A stretch of DNA of 64,000 nucleotides from Sphingomonas sp. G-3-2-10 (lineage in GTDB: Bacteria; Pseudomonadota; Alphaproteobacteria; Sphingomonadales; Sphingomonadaceae). Below the pieces are notes generated by a model, which saw only the letters and a list, made by a program, of their open reading frames with translations, searched no databases and was not told the DNA's origin. A program made the position numbers and the translations under genes. The stretch covers positions 248,001 through 312,000 of the forward strand of contig NZ_JABBFY010000001.1 in the NCBI RefSeq assembly GCF_012927115.1, written 5' to 3'. Shown here in pieces: positions 7,804 to 16,293 of this stretch (the first letter of the stretch is position 1; each line of letters starts with the position of its first letter).

Positions 7804-9138
7804 ATGCGTAGTGTGACGATGATGACGGCGGCGCTGACGCTGCTGGGCAGCGAAGCGGCGGCGCAGACGACGCCGCTGGCCTTTCCCGGCGCCGAGGGTG
7901 CCGGGGCGCATTCGCTGGGCGGGCGCGGGGGGCGGGTGTTCACCGTGACCAGCCTGGCCGATGCGGGAGCGGGGACGCTACGCGAGGCGGTGGAGGCCAG
8001 GGGGCCGCGCACGGTGGTGTTCGCAGTGGCGGGGACGATCCGGCTGGTGAAGCCGCTGAAGATCGTCGAGCCGCGGATCACCATCGCCGGGCAGACCGCG
8101 CCGGGCGGCGGGATCACGCTGCGCGACCAGCCGCTGCTGATCCATGCCGATGACGTGGTGGTGCGCTTCATCCGATCGCGGCTGGGCGATGAATCGAAGG
8201 TCGAGGCGGACGCCGTTTCGATCACCGGGGGCGAACGGATCATCCTCGATCATGTCTCGGCGAGCTGGTCGGTGGACGAGACGCTGTCGGTCGGGGCGCC
8301 GGGGACCGATCCCGAAAAGGTCGTGCGCGACGTGACCGTGCAATGGTCGATCATCGGGGAATCGCTCAACCGGTCGGGCCACGCCAAGGGCGCGCATGGC
8401 TATGGATCGCTGCTGCGGTCGGGCTTTGGCGCGGAGATCAGCCTGCACCATAATCTGTGGGCGCACCACCGCGCGCGGATGCCGCGGCCGGGCAATTACA
8501 ACGATCCGGCGATCGATCCCGATGGCCCGATCTACGATATTCGCGCCAACGTCTTCTACAATTGGGCGGGCAGCCATGCCGGCTACAACGCCGACAAGAC
8601 GAGCCGGGCGAACTATAATTTCGTCGGCAACGCTTATCTGCGCGGGCCGGACAGCAAGGGCGCGATCGCGTTCGAGGAAAGCAGCACCGGCGGCCGCGCA
8701 TGGTTTGCGCGCAACAGCATGGACGGTGCGGTGCCGGCCGATCCGTGGAGCCTTGTCGCGGGACTGGCGGCGTCGGAGAACCGGCTGACCGCGCCGATCG
8801 CGACGAAGCCGGTGCGGGACGACCCCGCCGCGCTGGATCGCGTGCTGGCCGGGGCAGGCGCTTCGCTGTTCCGCGACGCAGTGGACACGCGGATCGTGGC
8901 GAGCGTGCGCGCCAAGGGCGGCGTGCTGATCGACAGCCAGACGCAGGTGGGCGGCTGGCCCGAGCTTCCGGCGGGCAAGGCCGCGCCCGATGGCGACGGC
9001 GACGGGATGCCCGACGCGTGGGAGCGCGCCCACGGACTGGACCCCAGGAACGCAGCCGATGGCAACGCCGACCGCAATCGTGACGGGGTCACCAATCTGG
9101 AAGACTGGCTCGCCGACGCGGCTGCCGGGAAACGCTAG
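7804..9138 (+). CDS. Secreted pectate lyase (PL1-like) with C-terminal calcium-loop tail
   Basis: 444 residues from the ATG at 7804; earlier codons in frame fall in the intergenic hairpin, so the later start is preferred. A signal peptide (ending EAAAQ) is followed by TPLAFPGAEGAGAHSLGGRG, which parallels the first lyase. The beta-helix carries ILDHVSASWSVDETLS and LHHNLWAHHRARMPRPG with the Arg-x-Pro motif. The last 60 residues hold DGDGDGMPDAWERAHGLDP and GNADRNRDGVTNLEDW, EF-hand/thrombospondin-3-like Asp/Asn calcium loops common at the ends of secreted polysaccharide lyases. It likely works with the TonB receptor immediately upstream. Confidence 0.9.
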   Translation: MRSVTMMTAALTLLGSEAAAQTTPLAFPGAEGAGAHSLGGRGGRVFTVTSLADAGAGTLREAVEARGPRTVVFAVAGTIRLVKPLKIVEPRITIAGQTAPGGGITLRDQPLLIHADDVVVRFIRSRLGDESKVEADAVSITGGERIILDHVSASWSVDETLSVGAPGTDPEKVVRDVTVQWSIIGESLNRSGHAKGAHGYGSLLRSGFGAEISLHHNLWAHHRARMPRPGNYNDPAIDPDGPIYDIRANVFYNWAGSHAGYNADKTSRANYNFVGNAYLRGPDSKGAIAFEESSTGGRAWFARNSMDGAVPADPWSLVAGLAASENRLTAPIATKPVRDDPAALDRVLAGAGASLFRDAVDTRIVASVRAKGGVLIDSQTQVGGWPELPAGKAAPDGDGDGMPDAWERAHGLDPRNAADGNADRNRDGVTNLEDWLADAAAGKR

Positions 9139-9171
9139 GCAGCCCGCCCCCCGGCCGCTAAGCCCTGCGGC

Positions 9172-10887
9172 ATGAGCGGGGGCATGGTTTCACGGATGCG
9201 CGAATTGTCGCGCGCGGCTTCGGGCATGGTCGGCGCGTTCATCGCCTATGCCGGCTGGCGCGGCGTGCGCGTGGGCGCGCTGTTAATGGCGTCCGCGATC
9301 GTCGATGGCGCCGGATTGCTGCTGCTGGTGCCGATCATCGGCGTCGTGGTCGAGGGCGGAAACGGTTATATCTCCACCCTGCTGCGCGGGTTCGGGCTGA
9401 CCACCCAGTTCCAGCAGCTTGGTCTGCTGATCCTGGTGTTCGTGACGCTGAGCGCGGTGCGCGCGTTCACGCTCTATGCCCGCGACATGGCGATCGGGCG
9501 ATTGCAGACCGGTTTCATCGAAAACGAGCGCAACCGGGCGATGCGCGCGCTGGCGGAGGCACCGTGGCACCGCGTGGTCGGGCTGCGCCATGCGCGGGTG
9601 ACCAACATCATCACCACCGAAATCCAGCGGCTGGCCAGTTCATCCTATTTCATGGTGCAGGGTGTGGTCACCTCGGCGATGCTGGTGGTGCAGGCGGCGA
9701 TTGCCTTCTCGCTCGCGCCCGGTCTTGCGGCGGTGGCGGTCGTGCTGTTCGGCATCGGCGGAGCGGTGTTCCTCGCCACGCAAGACACGACACGCGAACT
9801 GGGTGCGAGGCTGGTCCGATCGGGGCAAGCGATGATGGGCAATGCGGGCGGTTTCCTGACCGGCCTGAAGACCGCAGCCGCGCAGAATGCGCAAGCGAGC
9901 TTCATCGCGGAGTTCGAGACGATCCAGAACGATATCCGGAGCAGCCAGCTGAGTTTCCAGCAGCGGCAGGCGCGCGGGCGGCTGGTGTTCGCGATGGTCT
10001 CCAGCCTGCTCGGCGCGGGTGTGGTGCTGGTCGGTTTCGGTATCCTCAAGGTCTCGCCCGCGATCCTGATCACGCTGGTGCTGGTGTTCGGACGCATGAG
10101 CGGACCGGCGCTGCAGCTCTATCAGGCGGCGCAGCAATTCGTGTTCACGCTGCCCAGCTTCGAAGCCGTTCGCGGTCTGGAGCGCGAATTGCGCGTCGAT
10201 GGCGAAGATCGCAGCGAGCCGGTGGACCCGCCGGACGGCGCGATCGAGCTGGAGGGAGCGAGCTATCACCATCCCGGCGGACGCGGCGTGGGCGGCGCGA
10301 CGGTGCGGATCGAGCCAGGAACGTTCGCGGGTATCGCCGGGCCGTCGGGCGCGGGCAAGACGACGCTGGTGGACATGATCGTGGGCCTGTTGTCGCCGCA
10401 ATCGGGGACGGTATGGGTCGGCGGCGCGGTGCTGGAAGGCGGGTTGCGGAGCGGCTGGGCGCAGCGGATCGCCTATGTTTCGCAGGAGGGGTTCCTGTTC
10501 CATGACACCGTCCGGCGGAACCTGAACTGGAGCAACCCCGACGCGACCGACGCCGAGATGGCGGCCGCGCTGGAATTTGCCGGGGCGACCGCGATCGTGG
10601 CGCGGATGGAGCATGGGCTCGACACGGTCGTGGGCGAGCGCGGGACTTTGCTGTCGGGTGGCGAGCGTCAGCGGATCGGGCTGGCGCGCGCGCTGCTGCG
10701 AAAGCCGCGGTTGCTGGTACTCGACGAGGCCGCCAACGCGATCGACGCACCGGGCGAAGCCGCGCTGCTCGACCGGATCAAGGCGCTGGATCCGCGCCCG
10801 ACGATCCTGATGATCTCGCATCGCGAAGAGAGCCTGAGCTGGTGCGATCAGGTGATCCGCGTCGCGGACGGGCGCGTCGTTTCGTGA
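9172..10887 (+). CDS. ABC exporter, fused permease and ATP-binding domains
   Basis: A 571-residue half-transporter. The first ~310 residues hold hydrophobic segments of an exporter-type transmembrane domain. The ATPase follows, with Walker A GPSGAGKTTLVD, a Q-loop region (YVSQEGFLF), the signature LSGGERQRIGLARALL and Walker B LLVLDEAANAID, then the H-loop ISHRE. Two ATGs (9172, 9184) are possible starts; the second has a closer GGGGG. The substrate is unknown. The stop overlaps the GTG of the next gene, so the two are co-transcribed. Confidence 0.88.
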   Translation: MSGGMVSRMRELSRAASGMVGAFIAYAGWRGVRVGALLMASAIVDGAGLLLLVPIIGVVVEGGNGYISTLLRGFGLTTQFQQLGLLILVFVTLSAVRAFTLYARDMAIGRLQTGFIENERNRAMRALAEAPWHRVVGLRHARVTNIITTEIQRLASSSYFMVQGVVTSAMLVVQAAIAFSLAPGLAAVAVVLFGIGGAVFLATQDTTRELGARLVRSGQAMMGNAGGFLTGLKTAAAQNAQASFIAEFETIQNDIRSSQLSFQQRQARGRLVFAMVSSLLGAGVVLVGFGILKVSPAILITLVLVFGRMSGPALQLYQAAQQFVFTLPSFEAVRGLERELRVDGEDRSEPVDPPDGAIELEGASYHHPGGRGVGGATVRIEPGTFAGIAGPSGAGKTTLVDMIVGLLSPQSGTVWVGGAVLEGGLRSGWAQRIAYVSQEGFLFHDTVRRNLNWSNPDATDAEMAAALEFAGATAIVARMEHGLDTVVGERGTLLSGGERQRIGLARALLRKPRLLVLDEAANAIDAPGEAALLDRIKALDPRPTILMISHREESLSWCDQVIRVADGRVVS

Positions 10888-11360
10888 AGGTGCCGGCGTT
10901 CAGCCTGCGAGCGGAGGCGGCGGAGGACGAAGCCTTTCTGCGCCGCCTGTTCGTGTCGGGACGTCATGCCGAGTTCGCGGCGGCCGGGCTGGCGGACGCG
11001 CAGATCGAGATGCTGCTGGCCCAGCAGTTCAACCTGCAACGAAGCCATTATCGCGCCGCCTATGCCGATGCCGACTGGTGGGTTGTCGAGCATCGCGGCG
11101 AAGCGGTCGGACGGCTCTATGTCGCGCGGGCGATGGACGGGCGGCATCTGGTCGACATCGCGCTGATGCCCGAATGGCAGGGCAAGGGGCTGGGCGGGGC
11201 GCTGCTGGACCGGGTGCTGGCCGACGCGGCGGCGGCGGGGCGGCCGGTGCATCTGCACGTGCGCCCGCACAATCCCGCGCGGCTTCTCTATCTGCGCAAG
11301 GGCTTCGTCGAAACCGGGTTGGATGGCGCCGATGTCGCGATGACGTGGAAGCCGCGCTGA
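10884..11360 (+). CDS. GNAT family N-acetyltransferase
   Basis: 158 residues from a GTG whose last two bases are part of the ABC gene's TGA (GTGA overlap). The fold is recognisable from VDIALMPEWQGKGLGGALLD, which contains the acetyl-CoA pyrophosphate loop (Q/R-x-x-G-x-G/A pattern), followed by HVRPHNPARLLYLRKGFVET, the usual motif-B region. It transfers an acyl group from acyl-CoA to an unidentified amine. Coupling with the upstream ABC exporter suggests a shared, unknown role. Confidence 0.85.
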   Translation: MKVPAFSLRAEAAEDEAFLRRLFVSGRHAEFAAAGLADAQIEMLLAQQFNLQRSHYRAAYADADWWVVEHRGEAVGRLYVARAMDGRHLVDIALMPEWQGKGLGGALLDRVLADAAAAGRPVHLHVRPHNPARLLYLRKGFVETGLDGADVAMTWKPR

Positions 11361-11367
11361 AGCGGGA

Positions 11368-11661
11368 TCAGTTGAAGACCGCGTGATAGCGATAGGTGCC
11401 GTCCGCATTCCGACCGAACGGCGAGACGAAGATATCCAGCCTGCCCATATCGCCATGATCGAGCGGCAGCATCTGCGATTCGTACATCGCGTCGGTGAGC
11501 GAGCCGTGGAAGGTCAGCGCGAACGGCGCGCGATTGTCGCCGGATGCCTTGTACCGTTCGATTTCGACGAGGGTGAGGACTTCTTCCTGCCCCTCGACGT
11601 TGATCGCGAACGGCGTGTTCAGATGCGGCTCGAACGAATCGGCGGTCAGCGTGTCGATCAT
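11368..11661 (-). CDS. DUF6916-type small protein
   Basis: A 97-residue soluble protein starting MIDTLTADSFEPHLNTPFAI (the start at 11676, five codons earlier, is also possible). The pattern of a short beta-rich domain with LTLVEIERYK, FALTFHGS and LPLDHGDMGRLDIFVSPFG resembles DUF6916, a domain of unknown function often found near phage-tail-like or collar genes; no such genes are present here. It converges on the GNAT gene with a seven-base gap. Confidence 0.65.
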   Translation of the reverse strand: MIDTLTADSFEPHLNTPFAINVEGQEEVLTLVEIERYKASGDNRAPFALTFHGSLTDAMYESQMLPLDHGDMGRLDIFVSPFGRNADGTYRYHAVFN

Positions 11662-11685
11662 TCCGTCCCCCTCCAACGGTAATCA

Positions 11686-11761
11686 TGGTGCCGGTTGCAG
11701 GGATCGAACCCGCGACCTTCGGTTTACAAAACCGCTGCTCTACCATCTGAGCTAAACCGGC
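11686..11761 (-). tRNA. tRNA-Thr (anticodon TGT)
   Basis: On the minus strand the sequence begins GCCGGTTTAGCTCAGATGG and ends AACCGGCACCA. Acceptor arm GCCGGTT/AACCGGC, D-arm, an anticodon loop TTTGTAA with anticodon TGT, T-arm GGTTCGATCC and an encoded CCA are all present, in 76 nt. Confidence 0.96.
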
Positions 11762-11778
11762 GCGGGCGCCTCCTTGCG

Positions 11779-12639
11779 TCAGGCGACGCCGAAGGTCCAG
11801 CCTTCGGTTTGCGCCAGATCGGGCGTGAGCCCCGAAGGACGCCAGTTTTCGGGACGTTCGGCGGCGGTACGAAGCCATGCGGCGGTGAGGATCGCGTCGG
11901 TTGCGTGATCGTCGTAGCGGGCGAGCGGGCTGTGCGGGCTTGAGCCAAGCGCCTCGAGCATCGCGTCGAGCGTCGCGGCGTTGCGAATCTTGGACAGGCC
12001 CTTGCGCATCCCTGCGGTGCGCGCGGCGAGCGCGGTATAGATCTCGACGATCACCGGCCCGGTTTCGGGCAGCGGATCGAACGGCCAGACCGGAATGCGG
12101 CCGGCGAGGCGATGGAGCACGCGCATCCCGGTGAGGCTGGATTTGCCGACCTGCGCGGCGCCGACAAGGTTGAAGCAGCTATAGGGCGAGAGGCCTGCCT
12201 GCGCCTGGCCATGTTCGCAGATGCGGAAGCGGCCGCGCCCGGCGGGGAACAGGTCTCCGCAATCGCGCTGCTGGCGGAAATGGCGACGGGCTTCGGTATG
12301 CGCGACGAAGCTGGTCGCGGCGAGATGCGGGTCTTTGGCGCAGAGCTGATCGACCATGCGCCAGAGCGATCTGGCATCGGCGGGGGTTTCGGGCCAGTCG
12401 GGGAAGAAGGCGCCTTCGTCGGCGAACGGGAAGGCGGGGGAAAGATCGAGGCCGATCAGAGCGCGTTCGTTCAGGCCGATCAGCCAGTCGAGGATCGCGG
12501 GGCGCGACCAGCCGCCTGCCGGTTCGACCAGTTGCGGCGCGGCGGCGCCGGCGGTGCAGCGGGCGACCGCGAGTCCCTTGGGCCGCTCGATCGCCTGACC
12601 GGACCAGTCGATGGCGATGAAGCTGGTGAAGGGAGTCAC
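11779..12639 (-). CDS. Conserved hypothetical protein, possible RNase H-fold (DUF429-like)
   Basis: 286 residues from a GTG at 12639; the ATG further upstream (12765) would run through a repeat element and is not preferred. The protein starts VTPFTSFIAIDWSGQ and later has ALIGLDLSPAFPFADEG. Two Asp residues at the ends of hydrophobic strands recall the RNase H-like fold of DUF429 proteins, but this is only a resemblance. Near the C-terminus, ARYDDHATDAILTAAWLR is another acidic, possibly active-site segment. No signal peptide or membrane helix. Function unknown; it stands alone between tRNA-Thr and a repeat cluster. Confidence 0.6.
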   Translation of the reverse strand: MTPFTSFIAIDWSGQAIERPKGLAVARCTAGAAAPQLVEPAGGWSRPAILDWLIGLNERALIGLDLSPAFPFADEGAFFPDWPETPADARSLWRMVDQLCAKDPHLAATSFVAHTEARRHFRQQRDCGDLFPAGRGRFRICEHGQAQAGLSPYSCFNLVGAAQVGKSSLTGMRVLHRLAGRIPVWPFDPLPETGPVIVEIYTALAARTAGMRKGLSKIRNAATLDAMLEALGSSPHSPLARYDDHATDAILTAAWLRTAAERPENWRPSGLTPDLAQTEGWTFGVA

Positions 12640-12647
12640 CTGGTTCC

Positions 12648-12805
12648 TTCCCGGCACGGGGAGGGGGAGCGCCGCGAAGCGGTCGTGGAGGGGCCGCCGG
12701 GCGAAGCACGGCGGTAAGACCTTTGCGGACAGCGACACCGCCGCGTCCCGCGGCGGCCCCTCCACCGCCTTCGGCGGTCCCCCTCCCCGTTCCGGGGAGG
12801 AATTG
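12648..12805. repeat. Pair of inverted GC-rich palindromic repeat units
   Basis: Two copies of a composite unit face each other. The left copy reads CACGGGGAGGGGGAGCG then GAAGCGGTCGTGGAGGGG. The right copy is the complement-like CCCCTCCACCGCCTTCGGCGG then TCCCCCTCCCCGTTCCGGGG. The core GGGGGACCGC-GAAG-CGGTGGAGGGG is the same one seen at 17.4 kb. These look like dispersed REP-type extragenic palindromes. Confidence 0.6.
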
Positions 12806-12811
12806 AGTGGG

Positions 12812-13159
12812 TCATGGGCGTTCTTCCATCCCGGCGGCGATGCGCTGGGGCTTCTTCGCGAGATCCCACCAGCGGCGCTGGATGTAGAGGGCGATGCGGT
12901 CTCGCGCGCCGGTGCCGTAGCGGGTGAGCACGGCCGGATAGCCGTGATAATGAGCGGTTTCCCAGAAGGTATCGGGATCGGTTTCGATCAGCATTTCCTT
13001 CTCGGCGAGCGGGACCATCAGGCAGAAGCTGCCGGGTTCGCGGCCGGGCGAGAGGATCGCCTTGCCGTTCAGCTTGGGACAGAGCGTGCCGTAGAAACTC
13101 TCCATGCGCACTTCGGGAAGCGCGAAGGCAGTGGCGACGGCGTCGTCCCAGTCCTTCAC
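12812..13159 (-). CDS. MmcQ/YjbR family DNA-binding protein
   Basis: A 115-residue protein starting (GTG) KDWDDAVATAFALPEV, with GAGGAG before the start. The order of short motifs (LPEVRMESFYGTLCPKLNGK, FCLMVPLAEKEMLIETDP, ETAHYHGYPAVLTRYGT) is that of the YjbR/MmcQ family, a small double-wing fold with a CyaY-like shape and proposed DNA binding. The physiological role is unknown. It starts 11 bp after the stop of the serine hydrolase, so the two are probably one transcript. Confidence 0.8.
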   Translation of the reverse strand: MKDWDDAVATAFALPEVRMESFYGTLCPKLNGKAILSPGREPGSFCLMVPLAEKEMLIETDPDTFWETAHYHGYPAVLTRYGTGARDRIALYIQRRWWDLAKKPQRIAAGMEERP

Positions 13160-13169
13160 GGCAAGCTCC

Positions 13170-14690
13170 TCATGGCAGCGCCTTGAGCACGTCGGCGACG
13201 AATTTGGGAGCGTCGAACGCGCTGCCCACGCCGTCCTCGCCACGGCGGACGACGACGATCTTGCGCGAGGGCACGACGAAGATGACCTGACCGCGATTGC
13301 CCTGTGCCGCGAAGGTGCCGGCGGGAAGGCCCTGCGCCGGGCCGAACAGCCACAAAGTCGCGCCATAGCCCGCGCCGGTGGCGGGCTGGGGACCGCTAGG
13401 CGTAGTCATATACTTCATCCAGCCGACGGGCAGGATGCGCTGGCCCTGCCACACGCCGTCGTTCAGCCAGAACATGCCGAGCCGGGCGAAGTCGCGCGCC
13501 GAGGACCAGATCTGGCTGGAAAGGACGAGATTGCCGCCCGCGTCGAGCTCGGCGACGGTGCGGGTCATGCCCAGCTTGGCGAACAATTCGGTGCGCGGGA
13601 AAGCGGCATAGCGGGCGTCGTTCCTTATCGCGCCACGCAATACGCGGCTGGCCGCGACGATATCGACGTTGGAATAGCGGAAGCGCGTGCCGGGTGCGGC
13701 CTCGATCGGCCAATAGGCGACTTCCTCGTCCACCGTGGTGCCGCCGAAATAGAGCGCATCGGTGCGGTTGCCGGCATAGGCGGTGTGAAGGCCGCTGGCC
13801 ATGCGCAGCAGATTGTCGAGCGTAATGGTGGCGCGGGTGTCGCCGCGCCACAGGCCGGCGGGTTGCGCGGTGCGGACAAGACCCTGCCGCACGCCGATGC
13901 CGGTCACGGTGCCCGCGATGCTCTTGGCGACCGACCAGGTGCGCTGGGTGCTGTGCGGGCCGAAGCCGGCGGCATAGCGTTCGGCGACGATCTGGCCGTC
14001 CTGCACAACGATCACGGAGGTGGTGCGGCCTTGATAGCCGCCGCTCAGCGCCTTCGCGACCGGACCTTCGAGCACGGGGATGACGCGCGGGACGAGGCCT
14101 GCCTGACCCATCGGCCAGGGGCGGTCGTCCAAGCTGCCCGCAAAGGGCGTGAACGGCGCCGAGGGCAAGCTGGCGGCAGGCGACGGCGCGGTCGAGCCGG
14201 GCGGCAGGATGGTGCAGCCACGATCGTGGCGCCAGTCGGCGCGGCGCGGCGGCAAATTCTGGTCGAACCGCACCGAGACGCTGGCGCCCCAGAGCTGTGG
14301 CGCGCCGGTCTTTGGCCTGGTCGTGTAGCGGCTGATGCTGGCGGCGAGCATCGGGATCAGCGGCTGATAATCGGTGTAGATGCCGGTGAGTTCCAGCCCC
14401 TCGACCTGCGCCTGGGTGCGGCCGCCGTTGAACATCGCGCTGCACAAAGTGAGCGCCTTGTAGCCGGCGGCGATGCTGCGTTCGTAGGCGGTCGGGGTGC
14501 GTTGTTGCTGGGCGAAGGCGGGGGAAGCGAGCAACGGCAGCGCAGCGAAGGCCAGCACTGCGAGCGTGCGGCGCAATCCGGCCGGTTGACACGGTTGACA
14601 CCTATATTGCGGAAAAAGCTTCCGGGCGCGGACGCCATTGCGCGAACGGCGCGGGATCGGATGCGGGTGAGTCGAAAGCGTGCTGGCCAT
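13170..14690 (-). CDS. Exported serine hydrolase, class C beta-lactamase-like
   Basis: About 506 residues from the ATG at 14690; a TTG at 14576 that begins right at the signal peptide (LRRTLAVLAFAALPLL...) is a serious alternative. The export signal ends at SPAFAQ. The catalytic domain shows the Ser-x-x-Lys motif in TWSVAKSIAG, the Tyr-x-Asn element in RYSNVD, and near the C-terminus AAQGNRGQVIFVVP in place of KTG. This is the esterase/peptidase-type branch of the beta-lactamase family rather than a classic resistance enzyme. The ~120-residue N-terminal extension is unusual and unassigned. Downstream is a YjbR gene in the same direction. Confidence 0.8.
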   Translation of the reverse strand: MASTLSTHPHPIPRRSRNGVRARKLFPQYRCQPCQPAGLRRTLAVLAFAALPLLASPAFAQQQRTPTAYERSIAAGYKALTLCSAMFNGGRTQAQVEGLELTGIYTDYQPLIPMLAASISRYTTRPKTGAPQLWGASVSVRFDQNLPPRRADWRHDRGCTILPPGSTAPSPAASLPSAPFTPFAGSLDDRPWPMGQAGLVPRVIPVLEGPVAKALSGGYQGRTTSVIVVQDGQIVAERYAAGFGPHSTQRTWSVAKSIAGTVTGIGVRQGLVRTAQPAGLWRGDTRATITLDNLLRMASGLHTAYAGNRTDALYFGGTTVDEEVAYWPIEAAPGTRFRYSNVDIVAASRVLRGAIRNDARYAAFPRTELFAKLGMTRTVAELDAGGNLVLSSQIWSSARDFARLGMFWLNDGVWQGQRILPVGWMKYMTTPSGPQPATGAGYGATLWLFGPAQGLPAGTFAAQGNRGQVIFVVPSRKIVVVRRGEDGVGSAFDAPKFVADVLKALP

Positions 14691-14855
14691 AGGCGGACGA
14701 AAGCAGACCAAATCCTACATTGGAAGCGTTTCGTGGAGACGCACTCCCCAGCGAGGGCTGGGGCCAAGTTGGCGGGAGATCGTTGGTGAGCGCATCACTT
14801 CGTTACGCCCATCTTCGCAACGGGCCCCCGCCTTCGCCAGGGAAGGAAAATTGCG

Positions 14856-16175
14856 CTATTCCTGCTTCTTGCGGCGCATCTCGTCCCACCATGCCATGCG
14901 TTCGGCGATACGCTTTTCCATGCCGCGTTCGGTGGGCGTGTAGAAGGTCTGGGGCGGCAGTTCGTCGGGCCAGTAGTTTGCCCCGCTGAAGCCGTCCTCG
15001 GCATCGTGATCGTAAGCATAGCCCTTGCCGTAGCCGATGTCCTTCATCAGCTTGGTCGGGGCGTTGAGGATATTGTCGGGCGGCATCAGCGAGCCGGTTT
15101 CCTTCGCGCTGCGCCATGCGGCCTTTTGCGCCATATAGACCGCGTTCGATTTGGGCGCGGTGGCGAGATAGACGCAGGCCTGGGCGATGGCGAGTTCGCC
15201 TTCGGGCGAGCCGAGAAAGTCGTACGTGTCCTTGGCGGCCATGCACTGGACCAGCGCGTTCGGGTCGGCGAGGCCGATATCTTCCACGGCAGCGCGGGTG
15301 AGGCGGCGCAGGACGTAGAGCGGCTCTTCGCCTGCCGTGAGCATGCGGGCGAGATAGTAGAGCGCGGCCTGCGGATCGCTACCCCGGATCGACTTATGGA
15401 GCGCCGAGATGATGTTGTAATGGCCCTCGCGATCCTTGTCGTACACCGCGACACGGCGCTGGAGCAGCGCGGAAAGCCCAGCGGGATCGAGCGGTTCGGG
15501 CAGGTTGACCGAGAAGAGCGTCTCGGCCTGGTTGAGCAGGAAGCGGCCATCGCCGTCGGCGCTGGCGATCAGCGCGGCACGGGCGGCTTCGTTGAGGGGG
15601 AGGGGGCGGCCCTCCAGTTCCTCGGCGCGCTGGAGCAGGCGATCGAGCGCTGCGGCGTCGAGGCGGTGGAGGATGAGAACCTGCGCGCGGCTGAGAAGCG
15701 CGGCGTTCAGTTCGAAGCTGGGGTTCTCGGTCGTGGCGCCGACGAGCGTGACGGTGCCGTTTTCGACGAAGGGCAGGAAGCCGTCCTGCTGGGCGCGATT
15801 GAAGCGGTGGATTTCGTCCACGAACAACAGGGTCTTGCGGCCGATCCGGGCATGGTCCTTTGCCTCGGCGAAGACCTTCTTGAGATCGGCAACCCCCGAG
15901 AATACCGCGGAAATCGCCACGAATCTGAGGCCCACGGCATCGGCGAGGAGGCGCGAGATGGTGGTCTTGCCGGTGCCGGGCGGGCCCCAGAAGATGATCG
16001 AGGACAGGCGGCCGGCAGCGACCATGCGGCCGATCGCGCCTTCGGGGCCGGTGAGATGCTCCTGACCCACCACATCCTCGAGCCGGCGGGGGCGGAGGCG
16101 GTCGGCGAGGGGCGCGCCCTCGGGCAGTTCCTCGGGCGGGGCGGGGGAATCGTGGGTCGCGAAGAGATCGGCCAT
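14856..16175 (-). CDS. rarA: Replication-associated recombination protein A (AAA+ ATPase)
   Basis: 439 residues from MADLFATHDSPAPPEE; the open frame runs further upstream but that would cross the PadR operator candidate. An AAA+ core with Walker A GPPGTGKTT (residues 64-72), Walker B LLFVDEIHRFN, sensor 1 GATTENPSFE, and the C-terminal clamp-loader-like MgsA domain (DKDREGHYNIISALHKSIRGS, then LARMLTAGEEPLY). RarA/MgsA acts at stalled replication forks with SSB. It is divergent from a PadR regulator. Confidence 0.95.
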   Translation of the reverse strand: MADLFATHDSPAPPEELPEGAPLADRLRPRRLEDVVGQEHLTGPEGAIGRMVAAGRLSSIIFWGPPGTGKTTISRLLADAVGLRFVAISAVFSGVADLKKVFAEAKDHARIGRKTLLFVDEIHRFNRAQQDGFLPFVENGTVTLVGATTENPSFELNAALLSRAQVLILHRLDAAALDRLLQRAEELEGRPLPLNEAARAALIASADGDGRFLLNQAETLFSVNLPEPLDPAGLSALLQRRVAVYDKDREGHYNIISALHKSIRGSDPQAALYYLARMLTAGEEPLYVLRRLTRAAVEDIGLADPNALVQCMAAKDTYDFLGSPEGELAIAQACVYLATAPKSNAVYMAQKAAWRSAKETGSLMPPDNILNAPTKLMKDIGYGKGYAYDHDAEDGFSGANYWPDELPPQTFYTPTERGMEKRIAERMAWWDEMRRKKQE

Positions 16176-16245
16176 CGCCGACCAGATAGTAGCATCCACG
16201 CTGGTTTGCGAAGTTTGTACGGAACGGGCTTGCATAATCTCTTTC

Positions 16246-16268
16246 AAGATATATCTTAGACGCATCTT
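16246..16268. promoter_or_regulatory. PadR operator candidate, AAGATATATCTT plus an extra half-site
   Basis: AAGATATATCTT at 16246-16257 is a perfect 12-bp palindrome in otherwise GC-rich DNA, and a second ATCTT half-site follows at 16264-16268, 11 bp (one helical turn) after the ATCTT of the palindrome. It lies in the rarA/padR divergent gap, 26 bp before the likely padR start. PadR-type regulators often bind such ATAT-cored palindromes at their own promoter, so autoregulation is likely. Confidence 0.6.
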
Positions 16269-16293
16269 GATTCGCTCATATAGGATTTTACGA

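Noticed and set aside
4191..8243. A 1350-codon open frame on the minus strand, antisense to the TonB receptor
   Set aside because: Its translation is Arg/Ala/Gly-rich without any recognisable domain or signal, while the plus strand encodes a well-formed receptor. Long antisense frames are usual in high-GC DNA with strong third-position bias.
13104..14789. Plus-strand open frame of 561 codons
   Set aside because: Antisense to the serine hydrolase; the translation shows no recognisable domain and the minus strand has the catalytic motifs.
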